From RHLJ01 sp965242845 (GTDB lineage Bacteria > Bacteroidota > Rhodothermia > Balneolales > Balneolaceae): a DNA stretch of 64,000 nt. The stretch's first letter is position 1. Each line of letters begins with the position of its first letter. Below, one piece after another: positions 43,739-51,884 of this stretch. The notes below the pieces were generated by a model. It was not told where the DNA came from, did not search any database, and saw only the letters and a list, made by a program, of their open reading frames with translations. The stretch spans positions 62,001-126,000 of the forward strand of contig CBDETC010000002.1 in the NCBI GenBank assembly GCA_965242845.1. The letters run 5' to 3'. The position numbers were made by a program, and so were the translations under genes.

Positions 43739-44293
43739 TTAGAAAATCTTTCTTAATGTCGACAAAGCCGTGCGCATTCTTGTTTTAACTGTCCCTAAAG
43801 GGATGTCCAGTTCCTTCGAAATTTCTTTTTGGGTAAAACCTTTGAAATATGCCATATCAATCAAGCAACGCTGATTTTCAGGGAGTTGGTCTACCGTTTC
43901 CCAAACATCGTCACTTTGTTCAGCCTTCTTTTGTTCTTTTACTGAACCACTATTAAATACGAAGTTCTCTATGCTGTTGGATTTCCCGTCCCGAATAAAT
44001 TCTTTACTTCTGGTCTTATCAATGGCAGCATTTTTGGCTACTCTCATTAACCATGTATACAGACTTCCTTTTGATGAGTCATAACTATCTCCCTTTTCCC
44101 AAACTTTTACCAAAACTTCCTGAAGCACATCCTCTGACAACATCTTGTTTTTCAGGATTTGATTAATCGCGTTGAATAACGCTACTGAGTAATACTCAAA
44201 TATTAACGCTACTGACTCATCATCTTTCTCTTTAAGCTTGCGAATTATCTGATCTTCGATACTTATCGACAGAATAGGAACGGGGTCTTGCAC
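43739..44293 (-). CDS. SigK-like ECF RNA polymerase sigma factor
   Basis: This 184-residue protein has region 2 (SVALIFEYYSVALFNAINQI; SEDVLQEVLVKVWEKGDSYD; YTWLMRVAKNAAIDKTRSKE) and region 4 (LPENQRCLIDMAYFKGFTQK; EISKELDIPLGTVKTRMRTA). The region 4 pattern is that of SigK/SigL-type factors partnered with RskA-like anti-sigmas. The ORF starts ATG at 44293. Probable targets include the adjacent fasciclin gene. It opens a divergent region with the decayed GNAT/oxidase segment. Confidence 0.9.
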   Translation of the reverse strand: MQDPVPILSISIEDQIIRKLKEKDDESVALIFEYYSVALFNAINQILKNKMLSEDVLQEVLVKVWEKGDSYDSSKGSLYTWLMRVAKNAAIDKTRSKEFIRDGKSNSIENFVFNSGSVKEQKKAEQSDDVWETVDQLPENQRCLIDMAYFKGFTQKEISKELDIPLGTVKTRMRTALSTLRKIF

Positions 44294-44375
44294 ACTTCCG
44301 AAATTGTTTGAATTTCTTTTAAAAGAATATTCCCCCGTAAATCATTCCCTCTCAATGAATTATTTTGAGAGCCCT

Positions 44376-44480
44376 TTAACCGCCAGACTAATGTACTTTC
44401 TTCCACCCTCATAATAACATTGGTACTTCTCTTAAAGTCCTATCATTTGGTGGAATTATATGGACTTTGGATTCGATGCC
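44376..44480 (-). pseudogene. Decayed 3' remnant of a GNAT acetyltransferase gene
   Basis: Reading the minus strand gives NPKSI, stop, FHQMIGL, stop, EKYQCYYEGGRKYISLAV. This aligns with the C-terminus of the intact GNAT at 44984-45463 (NPKSIQFHQMLDFDEVYQHY, then SEGGKKYVSL). Two stop codons interrupt it and the rest of the gene is missing. It flanks the frameshifted oxidase, so a duplication has occurred here. Confidence 0.7.
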
Positions 44481-44531
44481 TGTAGTTTTCAATATCAAAT
44501 CTATACTTTGTTGCCGAATTAACTTTTTGAC

Positions 44532-44992
44532 ATGCTTACACCAGAGATTAAGAATTCAATTGAAAACAGTGTACTATGCTGGCTGGCTACTTCTTCTTTG
44601 AGCAATATCCCAAATGTATCTCCTAAAGAAGTCTTACATATTTCGGGGATAACACTGTGCTGGTTGCTAATATTGCTTCACCTCAAACAGTAAAGAATGT
44701 GAAAGAGAACCCTAAGGTATGTGTGAGTTTTATTGATGTATTTATTCAGAAAGGGTTCCAGTTAAAAGGTGACGCTTTTATCGTAACGAAAAAAAACCCT
44801 GATTTCGAAGAGCTGTCGGGACCATTGTTAAAAATTACCCAAGGAAATTATCCATTTTCAAGCCTTACAAGGATTGAAATATCACAGACGAAACCAATTA
44901 TTGCTCCTAGTTATAAGCTTTTTCCCGAGATAGATGATGAGAAAAGAATTGAAGAGGCCTACAAAAATTACGGAGTACAAAAACTACCTTAA
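44532..44992 (+). pseudogene. Pyridoxamine 5'-phosphate oxidase-like FMN-binding protein, frameshifted
   Basis: The 5' frame reads MLTPEIKNSIENSVLCWLAT, then SSLSNIPNVSPKEV, and the 3' frame reads DNTVLVANIASPQTVKNVKE, then NPKVCVSFIDVFIQKGFQLK. These are the start and middle of one split-barrel FMN-binding protein. The join lies around 44631-44636 (GTCTTACATA): one missing T restores VFTYFGDN. Without it the first frame stops after about 53 codons. Either a real single-base loss or a sequencing error; a truncated coding frame at 44657-44992 covers the rest. It is flanked by GNAT copies on both sides. Confidence 0.75.
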
Positions 44993-45463
44993 CTCTTTTA
45001 CCATTAGACTAACATACTTTTTTCCGCCTTCGGAATAGTGCTGGTAAACCTCATCAAAGTCCAGCATTTGATGGAACTGAATAGACTTTGGATTAGGAGG
45101 TCGAATATTTACCTCGCATGTAATTCGTTCTTCATTAGAATGCTCGAAAAGATATTCGTAAAGCCTGGAGCCTAGCCCCTTCCCACGGAAACTATCCTTG
45201 ATTACAATACGATCTACATAATCGAACGACGAATAATGTTGGGTGAAATACTCATAGTTTTCACTTTCGTAGTTAGCTCCTGGGCCTAATACAATTACAA
45301 ATCCTGCAAGCTCTCCTTCTTCTTCGATAGCCAGAAAAAAAGAAGCTACTTCCAGGAATTCTTCGAAATCAGATAAGGGAATACTGTTTACATGTGGAAG
45401 CACTGATTCATTCAGCATCCTTATTTCTTTTAAATCAGCAGGAACTACAGGTCGAATAAACAT
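44984..45463 (-). CDS. GNAT-family N-acetyltransferase
   Basis: This 159-residue protein has the GNAT acetyl-CoA motif VDRIVIKDSFRGKGLGSRLY (residues about 78-98), with RGKGLG as the pyrophosphate loop. It continues with NVNIRPPNPKSIQFHQMLDF-like text (actually VNIRPPNPKSIQFHQM) and ends VSLMVKELR. Substrate unknown. Its 3' end overlaps the convergent FMN-oxidase pseudogene by 9 bp. A degenerate copy of its C-terminus lies 500 bp away at 44376. Confidence 0.85.
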   Translation of the reverse strand: MFIRPVVPADLKEIRMLNESVLPHVNSIPLSDFEEFLEVASFFLAIEEEGELAGFVIVLGPGANYESENYEYFTQHYSSFDYVDRIVIKDSFRGKGLGSRLYEYLFEHSNEERITCEVNIRPPNPKSIQFHQMLDFDEVYQHYSEGGKKYVSLMVKELR

Positions 45464-45624
45464 TTTCAGGTGATGTAATATTTCCGGAAATCATGAGACT
45501 TATTCTAAAAACAAGTATTCATCATGATAGAAATTAGTGAACTCATATTTTGGATACTCATCTTCTACATTATTTTTTCGGAAGACGAATCATCAAAACA
45601 ATGCAAGATTGCTAAAAAAGGCAT

Positions 45625-46116
45625 ATGGCGATTGAGGAACAATTTACGGGATTGATCCAGGAGAATGTAGGCATCATTCACAAGGTGATTTATTTATATG
45701 TGGATGATCAACAGGAGCGCTCTGATCTTTTCCAGGAGGTGATGCTTCAATCCTGGAAATCGTTTAAGTCGTTTCGGGCGGATTCCAAATTCTCAACCTG
45801 GCTATATCGGGTAAGCCTTAATACTGTGCTCACCTATAATAGGAAAGCATCGCGCAAAGTAGATACTTCTTCGTTCGATGAAGTAGAATATGCAGTAGGT
45901 GAAGATCATGAGGAGAAAAGAGATCAAAAGTCGATGTTGTTGATGCTCATCAAAAGGCTGGATGATATTGATAGAATGATCATTACTCTTCATCTGGATG
46001 GATACAGCAATAAAGAGATTGCAGAAATAACAGGCTTAACGCCAAACAATACTGGTGTAAAACTACACCGTCTAAAGGAACAGCTTGTTGCCAAAATGAA
46101 AGGTGAAATGCAATGA
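45625..46116 (+). CDS. ECF-type sigma factor coupled to a membrane protein
   Basis: This 163-residue protein has ECF region 2 (IYLYVDDQQERSDLFQEVML; RADSKFSTWLYRVSLNTVLT) and region 4 (IDRMIITLHLDGYSNKEIAE; LTPNNTGVKLHRLKEQLVAK). It is the third ECF sigma gene in this window. Its TGA stop overlaps the ATG of the next gene by 4 bp (ATGA), so the two are translated together and the partner probably controls it. Confidence 0.9.
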   Translation: MAIEEQFTGLIQENVGIIHKVIYLYVDDQQERSDLFQEVMLQSWKSFKSFRADSKFSTWLYRVSLNTVLTYNRKASRKVDTSSFDEVEYAVGEDHEEKRDQKSMLLMLIKRLDDIDRMIITLHLDGYSNKEIAEITGLTPNNTGVKLHRLKEQLVAKMKGEMQ

Positions 46117-46733
46117 GTAACGAATTACAACTTGCCTGGAACGAACTTCAAACCGAATTACAAACTGATGCCGTCATCAATAAGGAGGAGATTATCGCTG
46201 CCATTAAAAGCGAATCTAAAAATCCACTTCAGAAACTTCGCCATGCTACCAAAATCCGGTTAAACTGGACGATTTTCTTCTCGGTATTTTGTTTCCTGGG
46301 AGCAGTACTAAGTTATAACTATCCAAGAGCAATCTTTCTATGGGGTGTTGGCTTCACCTACTACTTTGGAGGTGTATTATTAGTTCGTCATCATCTTAAC
46401 AAACTGGATGATAACTTTGATAATAACATCAAATCGTTGCTCGAAAACTACTATCAGAGACTTACAAAAATGCTTTCGATTGAAGAAGTAGTGGGTACTT
46501 TTATACTACCTGTATCTGTAGTACTGGGTTATTGCCTTTCCGGGGTATATGATGGAGAAACCTTTACTCAAATCTTCTCCGATGCAACAGGTATTGCCTT
46601 ACTAATGGGAGTGATGATCGTATTTACCGCAATAGGTCTTTGGGTTAGCAAACGCCTTAATTACAAGGCATACGGTAAGTATCTCGAGCAACTAAAAACG
46701 AACATTGATTTACTGAACACCATCGATAGATAG
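46113..46733 (+). CDS. Four-helix membrane protein, probable sigma partner
   Basis: This 206-residue protein has a soluble N-terminus of about 48 residues and four hydrophobic helices (IFFSVFCFLGAVLSYNYPRA; FLWGVGFTYYFGGVLLV; GTFILPVSVVLGYCLSGVYD; ATGIALLMGVMIVFTAIGLW). No zinc-binding anti-sigma motif is visible. It is translationally coupled to an ECF sigma gene, so an anti-sigma role is the best guess from context. The four-helix layout is unlike the usual single-span anti-sigmas. Confidence 0.6.
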   Translation: MSNELQLAWNELQTELQTDAVINKEEIIAAIKSESKNPLQKLRHATKIRLNWTIFFSVFCFLGAVLSYNYPRAIFLWGVGFTYYFGGVLLVRHHLNKLDDNFDNNIKSLLENYYQRLTKMLSIEEVVGTFILPVSVVLGYCLSGVYDGETFTQIFSDATGIALLMGVMIVFTAIGLWVSKRLNYKAYGKYLEQLKTNIDLLNTIDR

Positions 46734-46815
46734 AAAACGTCATTGAATTATTCTTAGTTGAATATTCAAACTATATTCCAGCACTCACAATCATCGAAAT
46801 ACAAACCGTGTTCTA

Positions 46816-48081
46816 ATGAAACACACTCTGGAATCGCCATTGATCTCTGTGGAGGAGATTGATAAAGCTGCGGCAACACTTGCTGGTATAGCCACCCATA
46901 CTCCACTTATAAAAAATGAGCTGCTCTCTGAACGATATGAAGCCGAAATATGGCTGAAACGAGAAGATTTACAGGTAGTCCGTTCATATAAAATCCGGGG
47001 AGCATATAATAAAATCGACAGTCTCTCTGATGAAGAATTAAAAAATGGAGTGGTTTGTGCAAGCGCAGGTAATCATGCTCAGGGAGTAGCTCTGGCATGT
47101 TTCAAGAAAGAGATTCATGGCACTATTTTTATGCCGATTACCACACCCAAGCAAAAAGTGAATCAGGTACAAATGTTTGGGAAGGAGTTTGTGGAAGTAG
47201 TACTACAGGGTGACACTTTTGACGATTCCTTTTCCAAAGCCAAAGCTTTTTGTGAAGAAAGAAAAGCCGCCTTCATCCCTCCTTTTGATGATCCAAAAAT
47301 TATAGCTGGTCAGGGTACAGTGGGTAAAGAACTACTAGAGGACGCTTCCTTCCCTATCGATTATCTTCTTCTTCCTGTTGGAGGAGGTGGGTTATCCGCG
47401 GGAGTTGGTTCCTACTTTCATTCCTTATCCCCTCAAACCAAACTAGTTGGGATCGAGCCTTCAGGGGCGCCAGCAATGCAACAATCTATAGAAAAGGGTG
47501 AAATCATTACCCTGGAAGAAATTGATAAGTTCGTTGATGGAGCTGCTGTTCAGCGTGTAGGAGATATTACTTTTGAAATTTGCAGGGAAGTATTAGATCG
47601 GGTTATTACTGTTCCTGAGGGAAAAATTTGTGGTACAATCCTACAGATGTATAATGAACAGGCCATAGTGGTAGAGCCTGCCGGAGCGATGTCAATCACC
47701 GCCTTGGATTCTATTAAAGAAGAAATCAAGGGAAAGAAAATCGTGTGTGTTGTAAGCGGTAGTAACAATGACATTACCAGAACCGCAGAGATCAAAGAAC
47801 GACATCTACAGCACGAAGGACTCATCCACTATTTTATCGTTGAGTTTCCACAACGATCCGGAGCTCTACTCGAATTCCTGAAAGATGTACTTGGTCCTGG
47901 GGATGACATTATCTTTTTCGAATATTCTCGAAAAACCAATCGAGAATATGGCCCTGCTATGATTGGACTAGAGATAAAACATAAAGACAATCTCGAGCCA
48001 TTACTGGAACGAATGAAGGTAAAGAATCTCACCTTCAGATATGTGAACGATCAACCAACTTTGTATAGATTTCTGACTTGA
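46816..48081 (+). CDS. ilvA: Threonine dehydratase (biosynthetic)
   Basis: This 421-residue PLP enzyme deaminates threonine to 2-oxobutanoate, the first step of isoleucine synthesis. The PLP lysine is in VVRSYKIRGAYNKI and the phosphate-binding glycine loop in LLPVGGGGLSAGVGS. A C-terminal ACT-like regulatory domain follows (IVEFPQRSGALLEFLKDVLG), with one ACT rather than two, as in the short B. subtilis-type enzyme. Isoleucine feedback is likely. The gene stands alone on the plus strand and is followed by a weak terminator at 48090-48113. Confidence 0.93.
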   Translation: MKHTLESPLISVEEIDKAAATLAGIATHTPLIKNELLSERYEAEIWLKREDLQVVRSYKIRGAYNKIDSLSDEELKNGVVCASAGNHAQGVALACFKKEIHGTIFMPITTPKQKVNQVQMFGKEFVEVVLQGDTFDDSFSKAKAFCEERKAAFIPPFDDPKIIAGQGTVGKELLEDASFPIDYLLLPVGGGGLSAGVGSYFHSLSPQTKLVGIEPSGAPAMQQSIEKGEIITLEEIDKFVDGAAVQRVGDITFEICREVLDRVITVPEGKICGTILQMYNEQAIVVEPAGAMSITALDSIKEEIKGKKIVCVVSGSNNDITRTAEIKERHLQHEGLIHYFIVEFPQRSGALLEFLKDVLGPGDDIIFFEYSRKTNREYGPAMIGLEIKHKDNLEPLLERMKVKNLTFRYVNDQPTLYRFLT

Positions 48082-48089
48082 TCAAGAGG

Positions 48090-48113
48090 TCTTCCTTTTG
48101 AGGGAGATTTTTT
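48090..48113 (+). terminator. Weak terminator after ilvA
   Basis: TCTTCC (48090-48095) and GGGAGA (48102-48107) form a 6-bp stem with one wobble pair, followed by six T. It lies just past the ilvA stop at 48081. Confidence 0.45.
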
Positions 48114-48137
48114 AGATCTCGAAATTTATATTCTCGA

Positions 48138-48686
48138 ATGAGCTTCAGAAAAATCTTAATTGCGCTAGTCTTTTTATATCTGGTTGCGATACATATTTTT
48201 CTTTTTACTACCTACTTTGAAAAAGTAGAACTAGGAAACCCTAGTTGGCCTATTTTATATACTGTTATATCTGAATACGATAGAGAGATATTTTCGGAAA
48301 CTAAAGGCGTACTTTTTTCTGAGTTTGAAGTAGATGAAAGCATAACTTTACGCAAAAGGAGTACACTCGATATTTATGGAGATTCTATTGCCGTTATTAC
48401 TCATTTCCATATTAACTATAACCCAGTAATATTTTTCTCTAACGAAAATAGATCATTCTTTGGTCATCCTTCTAGTAGCTTTATTCGAAGCGAATTATAT
48501 CTTAAAAGAGGAAACTGTCTCATTGGCTATTATTCAAAAATTGATGAATACACTGATAGTACTAAAGCAGCAGAAATGAGAGAATGGTATGACGGTCGAG
48601 GCTGTGAGTTTAAAAACTATGACGCCCCTTATGATGTTTATATCTTAGAAAAAATCCATAAAGGGATAAAACTTTTTCCAGGCTAA
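48138..48686 (+). CDS. Hypothetical protein with N-terminal membrane anchor
   Basis: This 182-residue protein has one N-terminal hydrophobic helix (ILIALVFLYLVAIHIFLFTT), then a mixed alpha/beta extracytoplasmic part with no recognised fold. Two cysteines (LKRGNCLIGYY and GRGCEFKNYD) could pair. The gene is AT-rich relative to its neighbours. It lies 5 bp before the class V aminotransferase gene and may belong to that transcript. No function can be proposed. Confidence 0.5.
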   Translation: MSFRKILIALVFLYLVAIHIFLFTTYFEKVELGNPSWPILYTVISEYDREIFSETKGVLFSEFEVDESITLRKRSTLDIYGDSIAVITHFHINYNPVIFFSNENRSFFGHPSSSFIRSELYLKRGNCLIGYYSKIDEYTDSTKAAEMREWYDGRGCEFKNYDAPYDVYILEKIHKGIKLFPG

Positions 48687-48691
48687 ACAAA

Positions 48692-49837
48692 ATGAACTCC
48701 CAAAAACACCTCTTCAATCTCGATCCAAATATTACTTATCTCAATTGCGCTTATATGTCTCCCTTGATGAAATCCATAGAGGAAGCAGGTCATAAGGGCT
48801 TATTGAGAAAGCGGCAACCCAGCGAAATTGGGGCAGAAGATTTTTTTAATGAAGCTGAAGAGTTGAGAAAAGCTTTTGCTCAATTGGTGAATGTTCGCGA
48901 GTCTAATCGAGTCGCAATTGTAGCCTCTGCATCTTATGGATTAGCAAATGTAGCCAACAACCTGCCATTGTCTTCAGGTGATGAACTTCTGTTGATTGGA
49001 GAGCAATTCCCGAGCAATGTGTACTCATGGAGAAAAGTAGCCGCTGAATCTGGTGCTACTATCATAACCGTACCTGCTCCGGAAAACTCTTTAGAAAGAG
49101 GACTCGAATGGAATACTAAGATTTTGGAAGCTATTTCCCCAAAAACAAAGCTAGTGGCTTGTGCTCATGCCCACTGGTCTGATGGTACTTTGTTTGATCT
49201 TAAGGCGATTCGTAAAAGAACAACTGAAGTTGGAGCATGGCTCGTCATAGATGGTACCCAAACAATCGGTGCCCTCCCCTTCGATATAGAAGAAATTCAG
49301 CCGGATGCCCTTATTGCTTCGGGATATAAGTCACTAATGGGACCTTATGGGATTGGAATGGCGTACTATGGCACTGCTTTAGATGGCGGTGTACCTATTG
49401 AAGAGAATTGGATCAACCGGTACAAGAGTGAGGACTTTAGAAACCTGGTGAACTATAGTGATGATTATCAGCCGGGAGCCTTACGATATGAAGTTGGAGG
49501 TCACAGTAATTTCATTACAGTCCCAATGCTTCTAGAAGCAATACGTGTGCTGAATTCATGGGGAACAGAGGAAGTTCAGAATTACTGTAAACAACTTGTT
49601 CGTGAACCTGTTCAGCAATTACGAGAGGCAGGATTCATCATCGAAAAGGAAGAGCACCGGGCTTCCAATATTTTTGGAATCCGGCTTGGTCAACACCATG
49701 ATATGGCTCAAATCAAACACGGCCTGCAAGAAGCAAATATCTTTGTCTCTTATCGCGGAGATGCCGTACGAATCTCACCGAATGTTTATAATGAAGCTGT
49801 TGATATGAACCTCCTGGTAGAAACTCTTACCCGCTAA
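48692..49837 (+). CDS. Class V aminotransferase (CsdB/NifS-like fold type I)
   Basis: This 381-residue PLP enzyme has the class V lysine in ALIASGYKSLMGPYGIGMAY and the cofactor-binding aspartate region in WLVIDGTQTIGALPFDI. The fold belongs with cysteine desulfurase/isopenicillin N epimerase-like enzymes, but no active-site cysteine segment of a true desulfurase is seen. The reaction is unknown. It ends 2 bp before a second class V gene in the same orientation, suggesting a paired activity. Confidence 0.75.
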   Translation: MNSQKHLFNLDPNITYLNCAYMSPLMKSIEEAGHKGLLRKRQPSEIGAEDFFNEAEELRKAFAQLVNVRESNRVAIVASASYGLANVANNLPLSSGDELLLIGEQFPSNVYSWRKVAAESGATIITVPAPENSLERGLEWNTKILEAISPKTKLVACAHAHWSDGTLFDLKAIRKRTTEVGAWLVIDGTQTIGALPFDIEEIQPDALIASGYKSLMGPYGIGMAYYGTALDGGVPIEENWINRYKSEDFRNLVNYSDDYQPGALRYEVGGHSNFITVPMLLEAIRVLNSWGTEEVQNYCKQLVREPVQQLREAGFIIEKEEHRASNIFGIRLGQHHDMAQIKHGLQEANIFVSYRGDAVRISPNVYNEAVDMNLLVETLTR

Positions 49838-49839
49838 TT

Positions 49840-51090
49840 ATGGCTTCACGAAAGGATTTTTTGACTCAGATGGCTGCTGGTGGCGCAGCCACCTTGCTTT
49901 CCACTCTTGCTCCAATCAAAGAGCTTTTCACCGAGCAAATGGAGGCTTCATTTTTACCTGACCAACTACCGGCTAGAAAAGACTATTCTTTATCTGATTC
50001 TGTGACCTATTTGAACCATGGATCAACAGGCACTATGCCAAAGATTGTACAGGAAGCCCGTCGTAGCTACCTGGCATTATGTGAAAACAATCCATGGTTT
50101 TATATGTGGAGCGATGAATGGGAAGAGCCGATACTTGAAGTACGACAGAAAGTAGCTGATTATATCAATGCAAATCCTGGAGAGATTACATTTCCGCATA
50201 ATACTACTGAGATATTCAATCTTCTTGCTCTCGGATTACCAATTGGTAGCGGAGACGAAGTGCTTTTTCCGGACCTAAATCATTCAGGTGCGAGCGTCCC
50301 TTTTCATTTTCATGCATCAAAAAAAGGCTATGATGTTAAGGTATTTGATATGCCGGTTAAAAAGCTTGCTGATATCTCTACGGATGATCTTTTGGATTTA
50401 TATGACGCTCATATTACCTCTAAAACCAAGCTGATTGTAATACCACACATTGATAACACTTTTGGAGTTCGTCAACCTGCAAAAGAAATTACTAAGCTAG
50501 CCCGAAGTAAAGGGGTTCAGTATATAGCTCTGGATACTGCTCAGACTATGGGGATGATTCCCATTGATGTACAAGACCTGGATGTTGATGTAATTGGTAC
50601 AAGTGCTCATAAATGGCTTCAAGCCCCAAAGGGAATTAGTGTGGCCTATTTTAACCCAAGAATCTGGCAGGACATTTCTCCAATGTGGGTTACCTGGGGC
50701 CAGGGAAGATGGAGTGGTACCTCAAGAGTTTTTGAGGATTACGGAACCAGGAATCGCCCAGAAATACTAAGTATTGGCAATGCCGTTGATTTCCAGGCAG
50801 GCTTTAATGAAGAAGTAAAATCCAAGAAACTACGAATACTTTGGGGTCTAGCTCAGAAGCTCGCCGATGATCATCCTAATACTGTCTGGAGATCCCCGAG
50901 AACCTGGGAGTTATCAGGCTCACTATTTGTCATTGAAGTAAATCATATAAAGCCTTCCGTACTATCGAGTAGCTTATTTCAGAATCATGGCATTGTGTTC
51001 CGACCTTTTGATGGATACTCGACCATTAGAATTTCGCCTAATCTTGCGAATACCGAGGAAGAGATTCATAAGTTGTTTGAACTGATTTAA
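49840..51090 (+). CDS. Exported or anchored class V aminotransferase (isopenicillin N epimerase-like)
   Basis: This 416-residue PLP protein has an unusual hydrophobic N-terminus (SRKDFLTQMAAGGAATLLST, a twin-arginine-like SRKDF pattern with only one Arg). Its PLP lysine is in VIGTSAHKWLQAPKGISVAY and its ring-stacking region in YIALDTAQTMGMIPID. It resembles isopenicillin N epimerase-like and cysteine-desulfurase-like class V enzymes. The gene follows the other class V gene by 2 bp. Possible Tat export to the periplasm is suggested by the N-terminus but not proven. Confidence 0.75.
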   Translation: MASRKDFLTQMAAGGAATLLSTLAPIKELFTEQMEASFLPDQLPARKDYSLSDSVTYLNHGSTGTMPKIVQEARRSYLALCENNPWFYMWSDEWEEPILEVRQKVADYINANPGEITFPHNTTEIFNLLALGLPIGSGDEVLFPDLNHSGASVPFHFHASKKGYDVKVFDMPVKKLADISTDDLLDLYDAHITSKTKLIVIPHIDNTFGVRQPAKEITKLARSKGVQYIALDTAQTMGMIPIDVQDLDVDVIGTSAHKWLQAPKGISVAYFNPRIWQDISPMWVTWGQGRWSGTSRVFEDYGTRNRPEILSIGNAVDFQAGFNEEVKSKKLRILWGLAQKLADDHPNTVWRSPRTWELSGSLFVIEVNHIKPSVLSSSLFQNHGIVFRPFDGYSTIRISPNLANTEEEIHKLFELI

Positions 51091-51172
51091 TGTCATTGCG
51101 AGCATAGTGAAGCAATCTCGGTAAGATTGCCACGGTCCTCCCGACAGATGCCGGAACTCCCTCGCAATGACG
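51091..51172. repeat. Dispersed inverted repeat, GTCATTGCGAG type
   Basis: TGTCATTGCGAGC (51091-51103) pairs with CTCGCAATGACG (51161-51172). The internal words GAAGCAATCTCG and ATTGCCACGG match the copy at 40005-40079. It lies between the convergent aminotransferase and DUF2911 genes. Confidence 0.8.
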
Positions 51173-51184
51173 AAGCTCTTTTTT

Positions 51185-51799
51185 CTAGCCCTCTCCAATA
51201 TTTGTAACTGGTATTCTCAATCTGGTATTCTCCCATTCCACCAGGAGTTCTGCATCTTCGAATCGAATAGTGAAGCTTTCTACAAAAGTATTGTTGTATT
51301 CGGGTTGTATGTCAAAGCTTCCTATCTCCTGCTCGCGTACTCCTCGATTAATGACATTGCCCCAATGAAACGTAGATGTTGAAATGAAAACTTCCCAGCT
51401 ATTTTCACCCGGTATGGCATACACCGAATACCTCCCTTTTGGCACTACCACTTCTCCAATAACTAAATCAGTAGAGGTATATAAACGTGTTGGCTCATTG
51501 GCACCAAACCTCCAAAGTCGGTCATAAGGAACAATACCTCCAAATACCTTTCTTTCCCTTGCTGAAGGACTGCCATAACAAACCAGTACGCGATCTCCTT
51601 CAAGTTCTAAATCAAGAGTTTGCAATGGGCTAGAGCGCTCCATATACGTTGAAGGGCTGGTATAATCCATAATACAGGAACCAAGGGTCATGTCTACGGG
51701 AACATAGTGATATCCTGTAGCCACGAAGAAGATCAACATAGAAAAGGGGATTAATCCGAAAAGTGTAAACTTGAGAGCTTTACGAGAGTTTATCGCCAT
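51185..51799 (-). CDS. DUF2911 family membrane-anchored protein
   Basis: This 204-residue protein has an N-terminal hydrophobic anchor (FTLFGLIPFSMLIFFVATGY) and a beta-rich DUF2911 domain: VLVCYGSPSARERKVFGGIV, LWRFGANEPTRLYTS, VVPKGRYSVYAIPGENSWEV. The family is common in Bacteroidota and its function is unknown. Many members are secreted; here the N-terminus looks like an uncleaved anchor. It converges on the class V aminotransferase gene with a repeat between them. Confidence 0.85.
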   Translation of the reverse strand: MAINSRKALKFTLFGLIPFSMLIFFVATGYHYVPVDMTLGSCIMDYTSPSTYMERSSPLQTLDLELEGDRVLVCYGSPSARERKVFGGIVPYDRLWRFGANEPTRLYTSTDLVIGEVVVPKGRYSVYAIPGENSWEVFISTSTFHWGNVINRGVREQEIGSFDIQPEYNNTFVESFTIRFEDAELLVEWENTRLRIPVTNIGEG

Positions 51800-51884
51800 A
51801 TTTTTCCTTTTTTAGTCAAACAGCACGCTTATGCGGTGAAAGGTAATACATAGTTACAGAGCTTGATAAAAAACCTCTGCTTCT

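Noticed and set aside
45524..45655. 43-codon open frame before the third ECF sigma gene
   Set aside because: It runs into the sigma gene and lacks support beyond an ATG and a hydrophobic start. Chance is as good an explanation.
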